DNA of 64,000 bases from Variovorax sp. V93 (GTDB lineage Bacteria; Pseudomonadota; Gammaproteobacteria; Burkholderiales; Burkholderiaceae_C), in NCBI RefSeq assembly GCF_041154485.1, contig NZ_AP028669.1, positions 5,001,001-5,065,000 on the forward strand, in the 5' to 3' direction. Shown piece by piece: positions 47,661 to 56,676 of the stretch. The stretch's first letter is position 1, and each line of letters opens with the position of its first letter. The notes beneath the pieces are model-generated. The model saw only the letters and a program-made list of their open reading frames with translations. It searched no databases and was not told where the DNA came from. The position numbers were made by a program, and so were the translations under genes.

Positions 47661-48491
47661 CTACTGCCTGAAGCCGCCGGCTGCGTCGTGCAGCGCGAGG
47701 CGGCGCGAGCCGGCCAGGATGTCGCTGGGCTTCAGGCCGTAGACCTGGCGGATCGAATGGCTGAAGTGCGTCGAGTCGGGGTAGCCGGTGTCCAGCGCGA
47801 TGTCGGTCAGCGTGCTGGCCTGGCGCACATGGCGCAGCAGGCTGCGCGCGCGCTTCCAGGCCCGGAAGGCGCGAAACGCCATGCCGGTTTCCTGCTTGAA
47901 CAGATGCAGGAAGCGCGAGAACGACAGGTGCACCGAGGCCGCGCAGTCCTCGGCCGAGGCAGGTGCGGCCGGGTCGGCGTTGATGGCGTCGATGACCTTG
48001 CGGATGCGCGCATCGAGCGCGCGCGGCGCCAGCGGCGCGCCGAAGAACAGCGCATCGAAGTCGAAGCCGTCGAAGTCCGTGCCGCGGCCCGATGCGGCGA
48101 GCAGGTGCGCATGGACATTGCGCATGCGCCGCACGAAGGCCGGCGCATCGACCGGCCCGCAGTGCTGCATGAAGGCCGGCATCCGGGCGGGATCGACCGA
48201 CTCCGATTCGATCAGCAGGTTGAAGATGAGCGGATGCGCGCTTTCCACGCGGTGCGGCACCTGCGGCGGCACCACCAGCAGCTCGCCCGCCTGCCAGGCG
48301 CCGCCGCCGACGCACAGGCGGTTCGGCGGCGCGCCGGCGGGCGACACGTACACCCCGTACCCGCCCATGGTGCGCTCGGCCGCGGCCCCGAGCAGCCCGG
48401 CGTAGAACACACGCTGGTGCGTGAGCCACATCAGGCGCTCCCCGCGCTGCGCGCCGCCGCTTTCCGGCGGCGCCGCCTTCGTTCGCTGCAT
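47661..48491 (-). CDS. AraC family transcriptional regulator
   Basis: 276 residues. The N-terminal part is a cupin-like sensing domain (GGAWQAGELLVVPPQVPHRV); the C-terminal DNA-binding domain has two helix-turn-helix units, CAASVHLSFSRFLHLFKQET and LTDIALDTGYPDSTHFSHSI, followed by VYGLKPSDI. ATG 48491 is chosen because AGGAGA lies eight bases upstream; ATG 48509 or 48584 would lengthen the N terminus. It lies directly ahead of livH and may control the transporter operon. Confidence 0.87.
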   Translation of the reverse strand: MQRTKAAPPESGGAQRGERLMWLTHQRVFYAGLLGAAAERTMGGYGVYVSPAGAPPNRLCVGGGAWQAGELLVVPPQVPHRVESAHPLIFNLLIESESVDPARMPAFMQHCGPVDAPAFVRRMRNVHAHLLAASGRGTDFDGFDFDALFFGAPLAPRALDARIRKVIDAINADPAAPASAEDCAASVHLSFSRFLHLFKQETGMAFRAFRAWKRARSLLRHVRQASTLTDIALDTGYPDSTHFSHSIRQVYGLKPSDILAGSRRLALHDAAGGFRQ

Positions 48492-48617
48492 GGTGTCTGT
48501 CTCCTGCATCGGGCCGCCGCCGGCCCGGGGCCGGCGCTGCGTTGGCTGGATCGTAGCGGCGGGGGCCGGCTGCGCGGCGTGCATTTGCGCGGGGACTTTC
48601 CCTAGGGCTTGCTGGCG

Positions 48618-49559
48618 CTATGGCGCGAGCGCGCGGCGAAGCTCGGCGCAGCACAGCGCGATGGCCGTATCGGCCTCGTCGAGCACCTTGCCCATGGTGA
48701 TGAAGCCATGGATCTGGCGCTCGAAGCAGGCGTACGCGGCGCGGTTGCCGGCGGCGGTCAGCGCCTCGGCGTAGGCCATGCCTTCGTCGCGCAGCGGGTC
48801 GTAGCCGGCGGTGAGCACCAGCGCGGGCGGCAGGCCCGAGAGATCGGCGCACAGCAGCGGCGACGCGCGCCAGTCGAGGTCGTGCCGGGGGTCGTCGATG
48901 TAGTGGTCGTGGAAGTACGCCATCGTGTCGCGGGTCAGCAGGTAGCCCTGGCCGTTGGCCTGGTGCGAGGGATGGCCGCGGCGCATGTCGGTGGCGGGAT
49001 AGACCAGCAGTTGGAAGGCGATGGGCAGGTCGCCGGCATCGCGCGCGGCAATGGCCGCCACCGCGGCGAGGTTGCCGCCCGCGCTGTCGCCGCCCACCGC
49101 GAGGCGGCTTGCATCGAGGCTGAGCGAGGCGGCCTCGCGGCGCACCCAGCGGGTGGCGGCCAGCACGTCGTCGACGGCAGCCGGGAAGCGATGCTCGGGC
49201 CCCATGCGGTAGTCGACCGACACGACCGCGCAGCCCGCGCCGTCGGCAAGCGAGCGGCACAGCACGTCGTGCGTGTCGAGGTCGCCGATGACCCAGCCGC
49301 CGCCGTGGAAGTACACGAGCACCGGCAGCGCGGCATGGGCCAGGGAACCCAGCGGGCGGTAGAGCCGCACCGGGATGGTGCCGTACGGCCCGTCGGCCTC
49401 CAGTTCGCGGACTTCGGCGACCGGCGGGGCCTCGGGTTGGGTGGTGGCGCGGCGCTCGCGATAGAAGGCGCGCGCCTCGGCCGGCGAAAGCGTGTGCGTG
49501 GGCGGGATGCCGCGCGCCTCGATGAAGTCAAGCAAGGCGCGCGCCTGGGGGTGCAGCAT
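48618..49559 (-). CDS. Alpha/beta hydrolase, hormone-sensitive lipase family
   Basis: Esterase of 313 residues. The oxyanion-hole motif YFHGGGWVIGDLDTHD and nucleophile elbow VGGDSAGGNLA (Ser in GDSAGG) define the HSL family; the aspartate lies in LTAGYDPLRDEG and the histidine in RQIHGFITMGK. GGAGACACC precedes the ATG. Substrate unknown. Confidence 0.9.
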   Translation of the reverse strand: MLHPQARALLDFIEARGIPPTHTLSPAEARAFYRERRATTQPEAPPVAEVRELEADGPYGTIPVRLYRPLGSLAHAALPVLVYFHGGGWVIGDLDTHDVLCRSLADGAGCAVVSVDYRMGPEHRFPAAVDDVLAATRWVRREAASLSLDASRLAVGGDSAGGNLAAVAAIAARDAGDLPIAFQLLVYPATDMRRGHPSHQANGQGYLLTRDTMAYFHDHYIDDPRHDLDWRASPLLCADLSGLPPALVLTAGYDPLRDEGMAYAEALTAAGNRAAYACFERQIHGFITMGKVLDEADTAIALCCAELRRALAP

Positions 49560-49622
49560 GGTGTCTCCGGTGGATCGGTCCGACCATGCCCGCGCCGCCC
49601 TGGCGCGGCTTGCGAAAACTGG

Positions 49623-50825
49623 CTAAGCCTTGCGCGGCTTCACGCGCGAGGCGGCTTCCTTGGCCAGCCTGCGGGCCGTGCCGGTGTCGGCCGCATGCAC
49701 CAGCGCCACGCCCATGCGGCGCTTGGCAAAGCTCTCGGGCTTGCCGAACAGACGGATGTCGCTGCCGGGCACCTGCAGCGCCTCGGCCACGCCGTCGAAG
49801 GCGATGCCGGCAGCATCCACGCCGCCATAGATCACGGCGCTGGCACCGGGGCTCTTGAGCGAGGTGTCCACCGGCAGGCCGAGGATGGCGCGCGCATGCA
49901 GCTCGAACTCGTTCTGCCATTGCGTGGCCATGGTCACCATGCCGGTGTCGTGCGGACGCGGGCTCACTTCGCTGAACCAGACCTCGTCGCCCTTCACGAA
50001 CAACTCGACGCCGAACAGGCCCTGGCCTCCCAGGTCGGACGTGACGGCCTCGGCAATCTGCTGCGCCTTCTGCAGCGCGGCCGGCGCCATCGGGTGCGGC
50101 TGCCAGCTTTCGACGTAGTCGCCGCTCACCTGCACATGGCCGATGGGTTCGCAGAACCGGGTCTCCACCGCGCCGGCCGCGTCCCTGGCGCGCACCGTGA
50201 GCAACGTGATCTCGTAGTCGAAGTCGATGAAGCCCTCGACGATCACGCGGCCGTGGCTCACGCGGCCGCCGGCCATGGCGTAGTCCCAGGCCTTCTGCAC
50301 GTCGGCCGGGCCGTCGATCTTGCTCTGGCCCTTGCCGGAGCTGCTCATCACGGGCTTGACGATGCAGGGATAGCCGATGCCCGCGTCGATGGCGGCCTGC
50401 AGCTCGGCCAGCGAGTCGCAGAACTTGTAGGGGCTGGTGGGCACGCCCAGCGTCTCGGCGGCCAGGCGGCGGATGCCTTCGCGGTCCATCGTGAGGCGGG
50501 CGGCGCGGGCGGTGGGAATCACGCGCACCACGCCGGCGTCCTCGAGCTGCTGGAGCATCGGCGTGGCGATGGCCTCGATCTCGGGCACCACGAGCTGCGG
50601 CTTCTCGGCCTCGATCAGCGCCTTGAGCTGCTCGGGGTCGCTCATGGTGATGGTGCGCGCATGGTGCGCCACCTGCTGGCCCGGCGCGTTCTCGTAGCGG
50701 TCGACCGCGATGGTCTCCACGCCCAGGCGCTGCAGCGCAATCAGCACCTCCTTGCCGAGTTCGCCGGAGCCCAGCAGCATCACGCGGGTGGCCGAGGGGG
50801 AAAGAGGGGTGCCGAGGGTGGTCAT
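49623..50825 (-). CDS. purT: Formate-dependent phosphoribosylglycinamide formyltransferase
   Basis: Purine synthesis step 3 by the formate and ATP route, 400 residues. ATP-grasp enzyme: [19 protein letters not shown] at the N terminus, [35 protein letters not shown] and [20 protein letters not shown], all close to the E. coli PurT pattern. ATG 50825 follows a 25-base unassigned frame upstream. Divergent from the hydroxyacyl-CoA dehydrogenase gene with 181 bases between. Confidence 0.95.
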   Translation of the reverse strand: MTTLGTPLSPSATRVMLLGSGELGKEVLIALQRLGVETIAVDRYENAPGQQVAHHARTITMSDPEQLKALIEAEKPQLVVPEIEAIATPMLQQLEDAGVVRVIPTARAARLTMDREGIRRLAAETLGVPTSPYKFCDSLAELQAAIDAGIGYPCIVKPVMSSSGKGQSKIDGPADVQKAWDYAMAGGRVSHGRVIVEGFIDFDYEITLLTVRARDAAGAVETRFCEPIGHVQVSGDYVESWQPHPMAPAALQKAQQIAEAVTSDLGGQGLFGVELFVKGDEVWFSEVSPRPHDTGMVTMATQWQNEFELHARAILGLPVDTSLKSPGASAVIYGGVDAAGIAFDGVAEALQVPGSDIRLFGKPESFAKRRMGVALVHAADTGTARRLAKEAASRVKPRKA

Positions 50826-51006
50826 GGTCGGAGTCGAAAAGAGGGAAGAAAAAGCAATCGCCGCACTGTAAGCCACCCGCGGGCCACCGGTGTCACGCGC
50901 GGCAACGGCGGGCCGGGCGGGGCTGCTTCACAATCGATCTCCTGCCGCGGTGGCGCGTCCACCCGCTCCCTCTTTTTTCCGCTTTCATTCTTCAAGGAGT
51001 TTTCTC

Positions 51007-51855
51007 ATGACGATTCAGACCGTCGGCATCATCGGCGCCGGAACAATGGGCAACGGCATCGCGCAGGCCTGCGCGGTGTCGGGCGTCAACGTGGTGATGA
51101 TCGATGTCGCCCAGGCGGCGGTCGACAAGGGCCTGGCCACCATCTCGGGCAGCCTCGACCGGCTGATCAAGAAGGAAAAGCTCACGGCCGAGCAGAAGAC
51201 TGCCGCGCTCGCGCTGATCAAGGGCTCGACCGATTACAACGACCTGAAGGGCGCGCAGCTCGTGATCGAGGCCGCCACCGAGAACCATGCGCTCAAGCTC
51301 AAGATCCTCAAGCAGGTCGACGAGCTGCTGGCGCCCGAGGTGATCATCGCCTCCAACACCTCGTCGATCTCGATCACGCAACTGGCCGCCGCCACCTCGC
51401 GCGCCGACCGCTTCATCGGCATGCATTTCTTCAACCCCGTGCCGATGATGGCGCTGGTGGAGCTGATCCGCGGCTACCTCACGAGCGACGCCACGCACGA
51501 TGCCGTCAAGGCGCTGGCCGAGAAGCTCGGCAAGTCGCCGATCACGGTGAAGAACGCGCCGGGCTTCGTGGTCAACCGCATCCTGGTACCGATGATCAAC
51601 GAGGCCTTCTTCGTGCTGTCCGAAGGCATCGCGACGGCCGAGGACATCGACGCCGGCATGAAGCTGGGCTGCAACCAGCCGATCGGCCCGCTGGCGCTGG
51701 CCGACATGATCGGGCTGGATGTGTGCCTGGCCGTGATGGAGGTGTACCTCGAGCAGTTCGGCGATTCCAAGTACCGGCCCTGCCCGCTGCTCAAGGAGAT
51801 GGTGGCTGCGGGCCAGCTCGGGCGCAAGACCGGGCGCGGCGTGTACACCTACTGA
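51007..51855 (+). CDS. 3-hydroxybutyryl-CoA dehydrogenase
   Basis: NAD-dependent 3-hydroxyacyl-CoA dehydrogenase, short type, 282 residues. Rossmann motif VGIIGAGTMGNGIAQACA, catalytic histidine in FIGMHFFNPVPMM, serine-asparagine in ASNTSSISI and NAPGFVVNRILVPMINEA. AAGGAG sits seven bases before the ATG. Followed by an enoyl-CoA hydratase gene after 34 bases, a normal pair in fatty-acid or aromatic-acid beta oxidation or polyhydroxybutyrate turnover. Confidence 0.93.
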   Translation: MTIQTVGIIGAGTMGNGIAQACAVSGVNVVMIDVAQAAVDKGLATISGSLDRLIKKEKLTAEQKTAALALIKGSTDYNDLKGAQLVIEAATENHALKLKILKQVDELLAPEVIIASNTSSISITQLAAATSRADRFIGMHFFNPVPMMALVELIRGYLTSDATHDAVKALAEKLGKSPITVKNAPGFVVNRILVPMINEAFFVLSEGIATAEDIDAGMKLGCNQPIGPLALADMIGLDVCLAVMEVYLEQFGDSKYRPCPLLKEMVAAGQLGRKTGRGVYTY

Positions 51856-51889
51856 TCTGGCGTCCGACAAGAACAAGGAGACAAACGCC

Positions 51890-52705
51890 ATGACCGCGAC
51901 ACCCACCACCCCGCCGGCAGAAGGCTGCATCGACACCCAGGTGCTCGGCCACGTGCTCTTGATCGGCATCAACCGCCCGGCCAAGCGCAACGGCTGGACG
52001 CCGCCGATGTTCAGGCAGCTGGCCGAGGCCTACACCCGGCTCGACGACGACCCGGCGCTGCGCGTGGGCGTGCTGCATGCCTTCGGCGACCACTTCACGG
52101 CCGGGCTCGACCTGCCGGCGGTCGCCGAGTACATGAAGCGCGGCGAGAAGGCGATTCCGGCGGGCCTGGTGGAGCCGCACGACTTCGGCCTGCCCGGCTA
52201 CCGCCGCCGCACCAAGCCGATGGTGGCGGCGGTCAAGGGCATCTGCTTCACGGTGGGCATCGAGCTGATGCTGGGTGCCGACATCGTGGTGGCGGCCGAC
52301 AACTGCCGCTTCTCGCAGATGGAGGTGCAGCGCGGCATCATGGCCACGGGCGGCGCCACGCTGCGCATGGCCGAGCGCGCGGGCGTGGGCAACGCCATGC
52401 TGCATTTGCTGACGGCCGACGAGTTCGACAGCGCCGAGGCCTATCGCCTGAACTTCGTGCAGAAGGTGGTGCCGGCCGGGCAGGAGCTCGACGCGGCGCT
52501 GGCCATTGCGCAGCGCATCGCGGCGCAGGCCCCGCTGGCGGTGGTGGCCACGCGGCTCAACGTGATCAAGGCCGTCGAACAAGGACCGCTCGCGGCCGTC
52601 TCGGAATTCATCGAGACACAGAAGCGGCTGTCGAACAGCGAGGACGCGGCCGAAGGCGTGCGTTCCTTCGTCGAGCGGCGGCCCGCGCGCTTCAGCGGCC
52701 GTTGA
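51890..52705 (+). CDS. Enoyl-CoA hydratase/isomerase family protein (crotonase)
   Basis: 271 residues. Crotonase fold with oxyanion-hole segment FGDHFTAGLDLPAV and GICFTVGIELMLGADIVVAA. The usual second glutamate region reads SQMEVQRGIMATGGAT, with one Glu kept, so the exact reaction (hydratase or another) is uncertain. Convergent with coaX: stops are 13 bases apart. Likely co-transcribed with the dehydrogenase. Confidence 0.87.
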   Translation: MTATPTTPPAEGCIDTQVLGHVLLIGINRPAKRNGWTPPMFRQLAEAYTRLDDDPALRVGVLHAFGDHFTAGLDLPAVAEYMKRGEKAIPAGLVEPHDFGLPGYRRRTKPMVAAVKGICFTVGIELMLGADIVVAADNCRFSQMEVQRGIMATGGATLRMAERAGVGNAMLHLLTADEFDSAEAYRLNFVQKVVPAGQELDAALAIAQRIAAQAPLAVVATRLNVIKAVEQGPLAAVSEFIETQKRLSNSEDAAEGVRSFVERRPARFSGR

Positions 52706-52718
52706 CGCTGCCGGCGGG

Positions 52719-53489
52719 TCAGCCGCGTGCCTGGGCAATCACCAGCAGGCCGTCCATGATCAGGCTTTCGACCAGCTCGAAATCCCCGTTCATCACGGGC
52801 GCCATCTTCCAGCCCGCGCCGCCGGTCATGTAGCAGGCGGGCTCGGCGCCGCAGTGCGAGCGCACGTGCTGCACCATGCGCTCGACCGCGCCGGCAATGG
52901 CATAGGTACCCCCGCTGGTGAGCGCGTCGCTGGTGTTGGTGGGGAATTCGCGCACCTCGCCGGTCGGCACGTGCAGGCCGGCCGTGCCCGACTCCAGCGC
53001 ACGCAGCATGATGCCGTGGCCCGGCAGGATCAGGCCGCCCAGGAACTTGCCGCCGGCATCGATGGCCTCGACCGTCACCGCGGTGCCGATCATCACCACC
53101 ACCATCGGCCGCACCGGCCCCGCGTCCAGCATCCGGTGGCGTGCACCGATCATCGCCACCCAGCGGTCGGCGCCCAGCCGCGTCGGATGGTCGTAGCCGT
53201 TGACGATGCCGGCCTCGGCCGCGCTCGACACCACCCAGCGCGGGGCGCAATCGAAGCGCTCGACGATCTGCTCCTCGGCGCGGCGGCGCACCGCGTCGCC
53301 GGCCACCACGCAGCCGAGCATGGAGCCGGGCGCGGGCAGCTCGGCCCAGGGGCCGTCGGCCAGCCGCTCGATGTGGTCGAGGAACTCCGCCCCATGCGCC
53401 TGCAGCGCGGCCCCCGGATGCGCCGCATCGTAGAGCGCCCATTTGAGGCGGGTATTGCCGATGTCGATCGCGAGGAAGGGGGATGCCAT
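52719..53489 (-). CDS. coaX: Type III pantothenate kinase
   Basis: First step of coenzyme A synthesis, 256 residues. N-terminal ASKHA phosphate loop [17 protein letters not shown]; later [27 protein letters not shown] and [15 protein letters not shown], all type III signatures (the enzyme needs monovalent cation and is not inhibited by CoA). In many relatives the gene follows birA; here it stands alone. ATG 53489 gives the proper N terminus. Confidence 0.93.
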   Translation of the reverse strand: MASPFLAIDIGNTRLKWALYDAAHPGAALQAHGAEFLDHIERLADGPWAELPAPGSMLGCVVAGDAVRRRAEEQIVERFDCAPRWVVSSAAEAGIVNGYDHPTRLGADRWVAMIGARHRMLDAGPVRPMVVVMIGTAVTVEAIDAGGKFLGGLILPGHGIMLRALESGTAGLHVPTGEVREFPTNTSDALTSGGTYAIAGAVERMVQHVRSHCGAEPACYMTGGAGWKMAPVMNGDFELVESLIMDGLLVIAQARG

Positions 53490-53623
53490 GGGCGGGATTA
53501 TTGCGACTTTGTCGTGATCGATGCTGGCACGTCTTTGACACACGCGGCGCGGACCTACGCGCCCACGTCCGGTTTCGCCGCTACATTCGCGATTCCCCTC
53601 AACCAAGGCGCAAGGAGAGAACC

Positions 53624-54085
53624 ATGGGTTTGCTCAGTTTCATCAAGGAAGCCGGCGAGAAGCTGTTCGGCGGATCGTCGGCGCAGGCGGCCGAGCCGGA
53701 TGCCAACACCAAGGCCGCGGCGGCCATCAAGACCTACATCGAGACGCAGAATCTCGGGCTCACGGGCCTGGAGGTGACCTACACCGCGAGCAGCGGCGTG
53801 GTGACCCTGGCCGGCCAGGCGCCTTCGCAGGAAGCCAGCGAAAAGGCCGCGCTGGCCGCGGGCAACGTGGCCAATGTGACGAGCGTCGACAACAAGCTGG
53901 TCGCCCCGCCCGCACCGCCGGCCCAGTACCACGACGTGGTGAAGGGCGACACGCTGTCGGCCATCTCCAAGAAGTACTACGGCGACGCCAACAAGTACAA
54001 CGTGATCTTCGAGGCGAACAAGCCGATGCTGAGCCATCCGGACAAGATCTATCCGGGGCAGAAGCTGCGCATTCCGGTGCTGTGA
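53624..54085 (+). CDS. kbp: BON and LysM domain protein (Kbp/YgaU type)
   Basis: 153 residues, no signal peptide. BON domain (about 35-92: [20 protein letters not shown] ... VTSVDNKLV) and C-terminal LysM (about 101-150: [20 protein letters not shown] ... [11 protein letters not shown]). E. coli Kbp has this order and binds potassium in the cytosol. AAGGAGAGAACC precedes the ATG. Monocistronic with a terminator. Confidence 0.88.
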   Translation: MGLLSFIKEAGEKLFGGSSAQAAEPDANTKAAAAIKTYIETQNLGLTGLEVTYTASSGVVTLAGQAPSQEASEKAALAAGNVANVTSVDNKLVAPPAPPAQYHDVVKGDTLSAISKKYYGDANKYNVIFEANKPMLSHPDKIYPGQKLRIPVL

Positions 54086-54107
54086 GCTGATTCACCCAGT
54101 TGCAATG

Positions 54108-54139
54108 AAAAAGGCCCACTGGTTTCGGTGGGCCTTTTT
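54108..54139. terminator. Bidirectional terminator between kbp and the rhodanese gene
   Basis: AAAAAGGCCCAC pairs with GTGGGCCTTTTT across a short loop (further G-U pairing narrows it). It is 22 bases past the kbp stop and also directly follows the rhodanese stop on the opposite strand. Confidence 0.92.
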
Positions 54140-54141
54140 GC

Positions 54142-54555
54142 TTAGTTCTGCTTCCAGGGCAGCCCGCGCTTGCGCCAGCCGCCGATCTGCCCGCGGTGGC
54201 CGCTCTCATCCGGATTGCCCTCGAAACCTTCGAGGATGTTGTAGGCCTCCAGCCCCAGTTCGGTGGCGCGCCGTGCGGCGGCGATGGAGCGCACGCCGCT
54301 GCGGCACAGCAGCACCAGTTTCTTCCTGCCATCCTCGCCCGCGGCGCGAATGCCGCCGTCGAAGGCCGGGTTGAGCGCCATGCCTGGCCACTGCTTCCAG
54401 GCCAGCGGCACGGCGCCGGGCACGTAGCCGACCCATTCGCGCTCGGCGTCGGTGCGCACGTCGACCAGCACGGCCTCGCCGCTGGCCATCCACTCCGCGG
54501 CCTGCTCGGGCGTCACGTCGCCGGCATAGCCTTTTTCCCCAACGGGTTCAGTCAT
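54142..54555 (-). CDS. Rhodanese-like domain protein
   Basis: Single-domain sulfurtransferase-like protein, 137 residues. The active-site loop is LLCRSGVRS with Cys84; VLVDVRTDAEREWVGYVPGA is the CH2A motif. Such proteins carry persulfide sulfur; no partner is nearby. Divergent from the TRAP gene with 219 bases between. Confidence 0.9.
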   Translation of the reverse strand: MTEPVGEKGYAGDVTPEQAAEWMASGEAVLVDVRTDAEREWVGYVPGAVPLAWKQWPGMALNPAFDGGIRAAGEDGRKKLVLLCRSGVRSIAAARRATELGLEAYNILEGFEGNPDESGHRGQIGGWRKRGLPWKQN

Positions 54556-54642
54556 CTCTGTTCATTCCTTCCAATCGATAGGGTTACTTCACTGGCAACA
54601 GCCGTCTTTACGCTGTTCGGCGTCCTCGCCGGATGATGGAAT

Positions 54643-54662
54643 TTTTCACCAGTTCGTGAAAA
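54643..54662. promoter_or_regulatory. Perfect 20-base operator-like dyad (TTTTCAC-N6-GTGAAAA)
   Basis: Two 7-base arms around CAGTTC, in the divergent gap between the rhodanese gene and the TRAP operon, about 113 bases upstream of dctP. It resembles a repressor operator; no regulator gene is adjacent. The TTGTCACATATT further on may be part of the TRAP promoter. Confidence 0.5.
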
Positions 54663-54774
54663 CCCTGTTTGTCACATATTCCAGCGCGCCAAAGATGCGG
54701 ATGGGCCTGCCGAACATCGCGCCAAGAAGGCGGGCAGGGTTTCTTCGGTCAGAAATTGTATGGAGAGAGACAAG

Positions 54775-55884
54775 ATGACAGACAGCAAATCGCCCGGCCG
54801 CCGCAACCTCCTGAAGGGTGCCGCCGTTGCCGCAGGCGCCATGTCGGCGCCGATGGTCAGCATGGCCCAGACCACCTCCCTGCGCTTCCAGAGCACCTGG
54901 CCGGCCAAGGACATCTTCCACGAATATGCGCAGGACTTCGCGAAGAAGGTCAATGACATGGCGGGCGGCCGCCTCAAGATCGAGGTGCTGCCCTCGGGTG
55001 CGGTGGTGCCGGCGTTCCAGCTGCTCGAAGCGGTGAACAAGGGCACGCTGGACGGCGGCCATGGCGTGGTCGCCTACCACTACGGAAAGAACTCGGCGCT
55101 CGCGCTGTGGGGTTCGGGTCCGGGCTTCGGCATGGACGCCAACACGGTGCTGGCCTGGCACAACTACGGCGGCGGCAAGGCGCTGCTCGACGAGATCTAC
55201 AAGAGCCTGAACATGGAGGTGGTGTCGTACCTCTACGGCCCCATGCCCACGCAGCCGCTGGGCTGGTTCAAGAAGCCGGTGGCCAAGGTGGAAGACATGA
55301 AGGGCCTGAAGTTCCGCACCGTGGGGCTGGCGGTCGACATGTTCACCGAGATGGGCACGGCGGTGAACCCGCTGCCCGGCAGCGAGATCGTGCCCGCGCT
55401 GGACCGCGGGCTGATCGATGCGGCCGAGTTCAACAACGCCTCCAGCGACCGCGTGCTCGGCTTTCCCGACGTGGTGAAGAACTGCATGCTGCAGAGCTTC
55501 CACCAGTCGGGCGAGCAGTTCGAGGTGCTGTTCAACAAGGGCAAGTACAGCGCGCTGCCGCAGGAACTTCGCTCCATCATCGACTACGCCGTGCAGGCCG
55601 CGAGCGCCGACATGAGCTGGAAGGCGGTGCAGCGCAATTCGCAGGACTATGCCGACATGAAGAAAGCCGGCATCAAGTTCTACAAGACGCCCGACGCCGT
55701 GCTGCGCGCGCAGCTTGCTGCCTGGGACAAGACGGTGGAGAAGAAGTCCGCAGAGAACCCGCTGTTCAAGAAGGTGCTCGACTCGCAGCGCGTGTTCGCG
55801 GAGCGCGCGCTGCAGTGGCAGAACGACTACGGCGTCGATTTCAAGATGGCCTACAACCACTACTTCGGCAAGAAGAAGAGCTGA
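54775..55884 (+). CDS. TRAP transporter substrate-binding protein
   Basis: DctP-family periplasmic binding protein, 369 residues. Twin-arginine-type signal SPGRRNLLKGAAVAAGAM suggests export in a folded state. Mature part starts LRFQSTWPAKDIFHEYAQDF and contains GGRLKIEVLPSGAVVP, the carboxylate-clamp region FRTVGLAVDMFTEMG and SEIVPALDRGLIDAAEFNNA. The subfamily resembles binders of mannitol/chloroaromatic or keto acids; ligand not determinable. ATG 54775 has GGAGAG eight bases upstream; ATG 54760 is less likely. A 123-base gap with repeat R2b separates it from the permease genes. Confidence 0.92.
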   Translation: MTDSKSPGRRNLLKGAAVAAGAMSAPMVSMAQTTSLRFQSTWPAKDIFHEYAQDFAKKVNDMAGGRLKIEVLPSGAVVPAFQLLEAVNKGTLDGGHGVVAYHYGKNSALALWGSGPGFGMDANTVLAWHNYGGGKALLDEIYKSLNMEVVSYLYGPMPTQPLGWFKKPVAKVEDMKGLKFRTVGLAVDMFTEMGTAVNPLPGSEIVPALDRGLIDAAEFNNASSDRVLGFPDVVKNCMLQSFHQSGEQFEVLFNKGKYSALPQELRSIIDYAVQAASADMSWKAVQRNSQDYADMKKAGIKFYKTPDAVLRAQLAAWDKTVEKKSAENPLFKKVLDSQRVFAERALQWQNDYGVDFKMAYNHYFGKKKS

Positions 55885-55895
55885 CACCGGTCGGC

Positions 55896-55968
55896 GTGCG
55901 CTTCGTGTCGCTTCGCCAAACCTCTTGCAGGGAGCAACACCTGTGGCCCGGCAAAGCCGGTTCCACGG
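55896..55968 (+). repeat. Dispersed GC-rich repeat, copy R2b (dctP-dctQ gap)
   Basis: Reads GTGCGCTTCGTGTCGCTTCG, CCAAACCTCTTGCAGGG and CACCTGTGGCCCGGC-AAA-GCCGG-TTCCACGG. It matches R2a (8958-9030, minus strand) throughout. Hairpin CCGGC-AAA-GCCGG is conserved in outline. It lies between the binding protein and the small permease genes. The remaining gap contains three staggered ATG triplets (ATGACATGACATGA) just before the dctQ start. Confidence 0.75.
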
Positions 55969-56007
55969 TGTTCCACGGATGGGTCCTGCCTATCAACATG
56001 ACATGAC

Positions 56008-56676
56008 ATGAACACCCAACGCTTCCTCCACGCCGTCGACCGGTTCAGCATGGTCGTGGGCAAGACCTTCTCTTGGCTCATCGTGGCGCTGATGCTGCTG
56101 GTATGCGGCGAGGTCTTCAAGCGCTACGCGCTCAACGCACCCACCGCCTGGATCTTCGATGCCAACAACATGCTCTACGGGACGCTCTTCATGATGGGCG
56201 GCGCCTACACGCTCTCGCAGGCCGGCCACGTGCGCGGCGACTTCCTCTACGGCAGCATGAAGCCGCGCACGCAGGCCGCGCTCGACCTGGTGCTGTTCAT
56301 CCTCTTCTTCCTGCCCGGCGTGGTGGCGCTCACCTGGTCGGGCTGGACCTACTTCGGCGAATCGCTGGCGATGCGAGAGCAGACCTTCAATGCCGTCCCG
56401 ATTCCGCTCTATCCCTTCAAGTTCGTCATTCCGGTGGCCGGCGCCGTGCTGCTGCTGCAGGGCATTGCCGAGATGGTGCGCTGCGTGCTGTGCCTGAAGA
56501 CCGGCGCGTGGACGCCGCGCCTGAAGGACGCGGAAGAGATGGACGTGGTCGGCGAACAGCTCGCCGGCAGCACCCATGTGGACGAAGCCGCCAAGCGCGA
56601 GGTGATCGACAAGGCCAAGGCCATCGAGCAGGCTGCGCAGCAGCGCAAGAGCGGCACGGCAGGAGGTACCCAGTGA
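56008..56676 (+). CDS. TRAP transporter small permease (DctQ)
   Basis: 222 residues, four membrane helices (TFSWLIVALMLLVCGEVF, MLYGTLFMMGGAYTLS, LVLFILFFLPGVVALTW and FVIPVAGAVLLLQG). Family motifs: RYALNAPTAWIFDANNMLYG and AGHVRGDFLYG. The C-terminal 60 residues form a charged cytosolic tail. The last of three closely spaced ATGs is used. Its stop overlaps the next gene's GTG as GTGA. Confidence 0.92.
   Translation: MNTQRFLHAVDRFSMVVGKTFSWLIVALMLLVCGEVFKRYALNAPTAWIFDANNMLYGTLFMMGGAYTLSQAGHVRGDFLYGSMKPRTQAALDLVLFILFFLPGVVALTWSGWTYFGESLAMREQTFNAVPIPLYPFKFVIPVAGAVLLLQGIAEMVRCVLCLKTGAWTPRLKDAEEMDVVGEQLAGSTHVDEAAKREVIDKAKAIEQAAQQRKSGTAGGTQ

Noticed and set aside
50826..51006. Promoters for purT and the hydroxyacyl-CoA dehydrogenase
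   Set aside because: TACAGT and TTCACA-like boxes are present but without convincing partner boxes at the right spacing.
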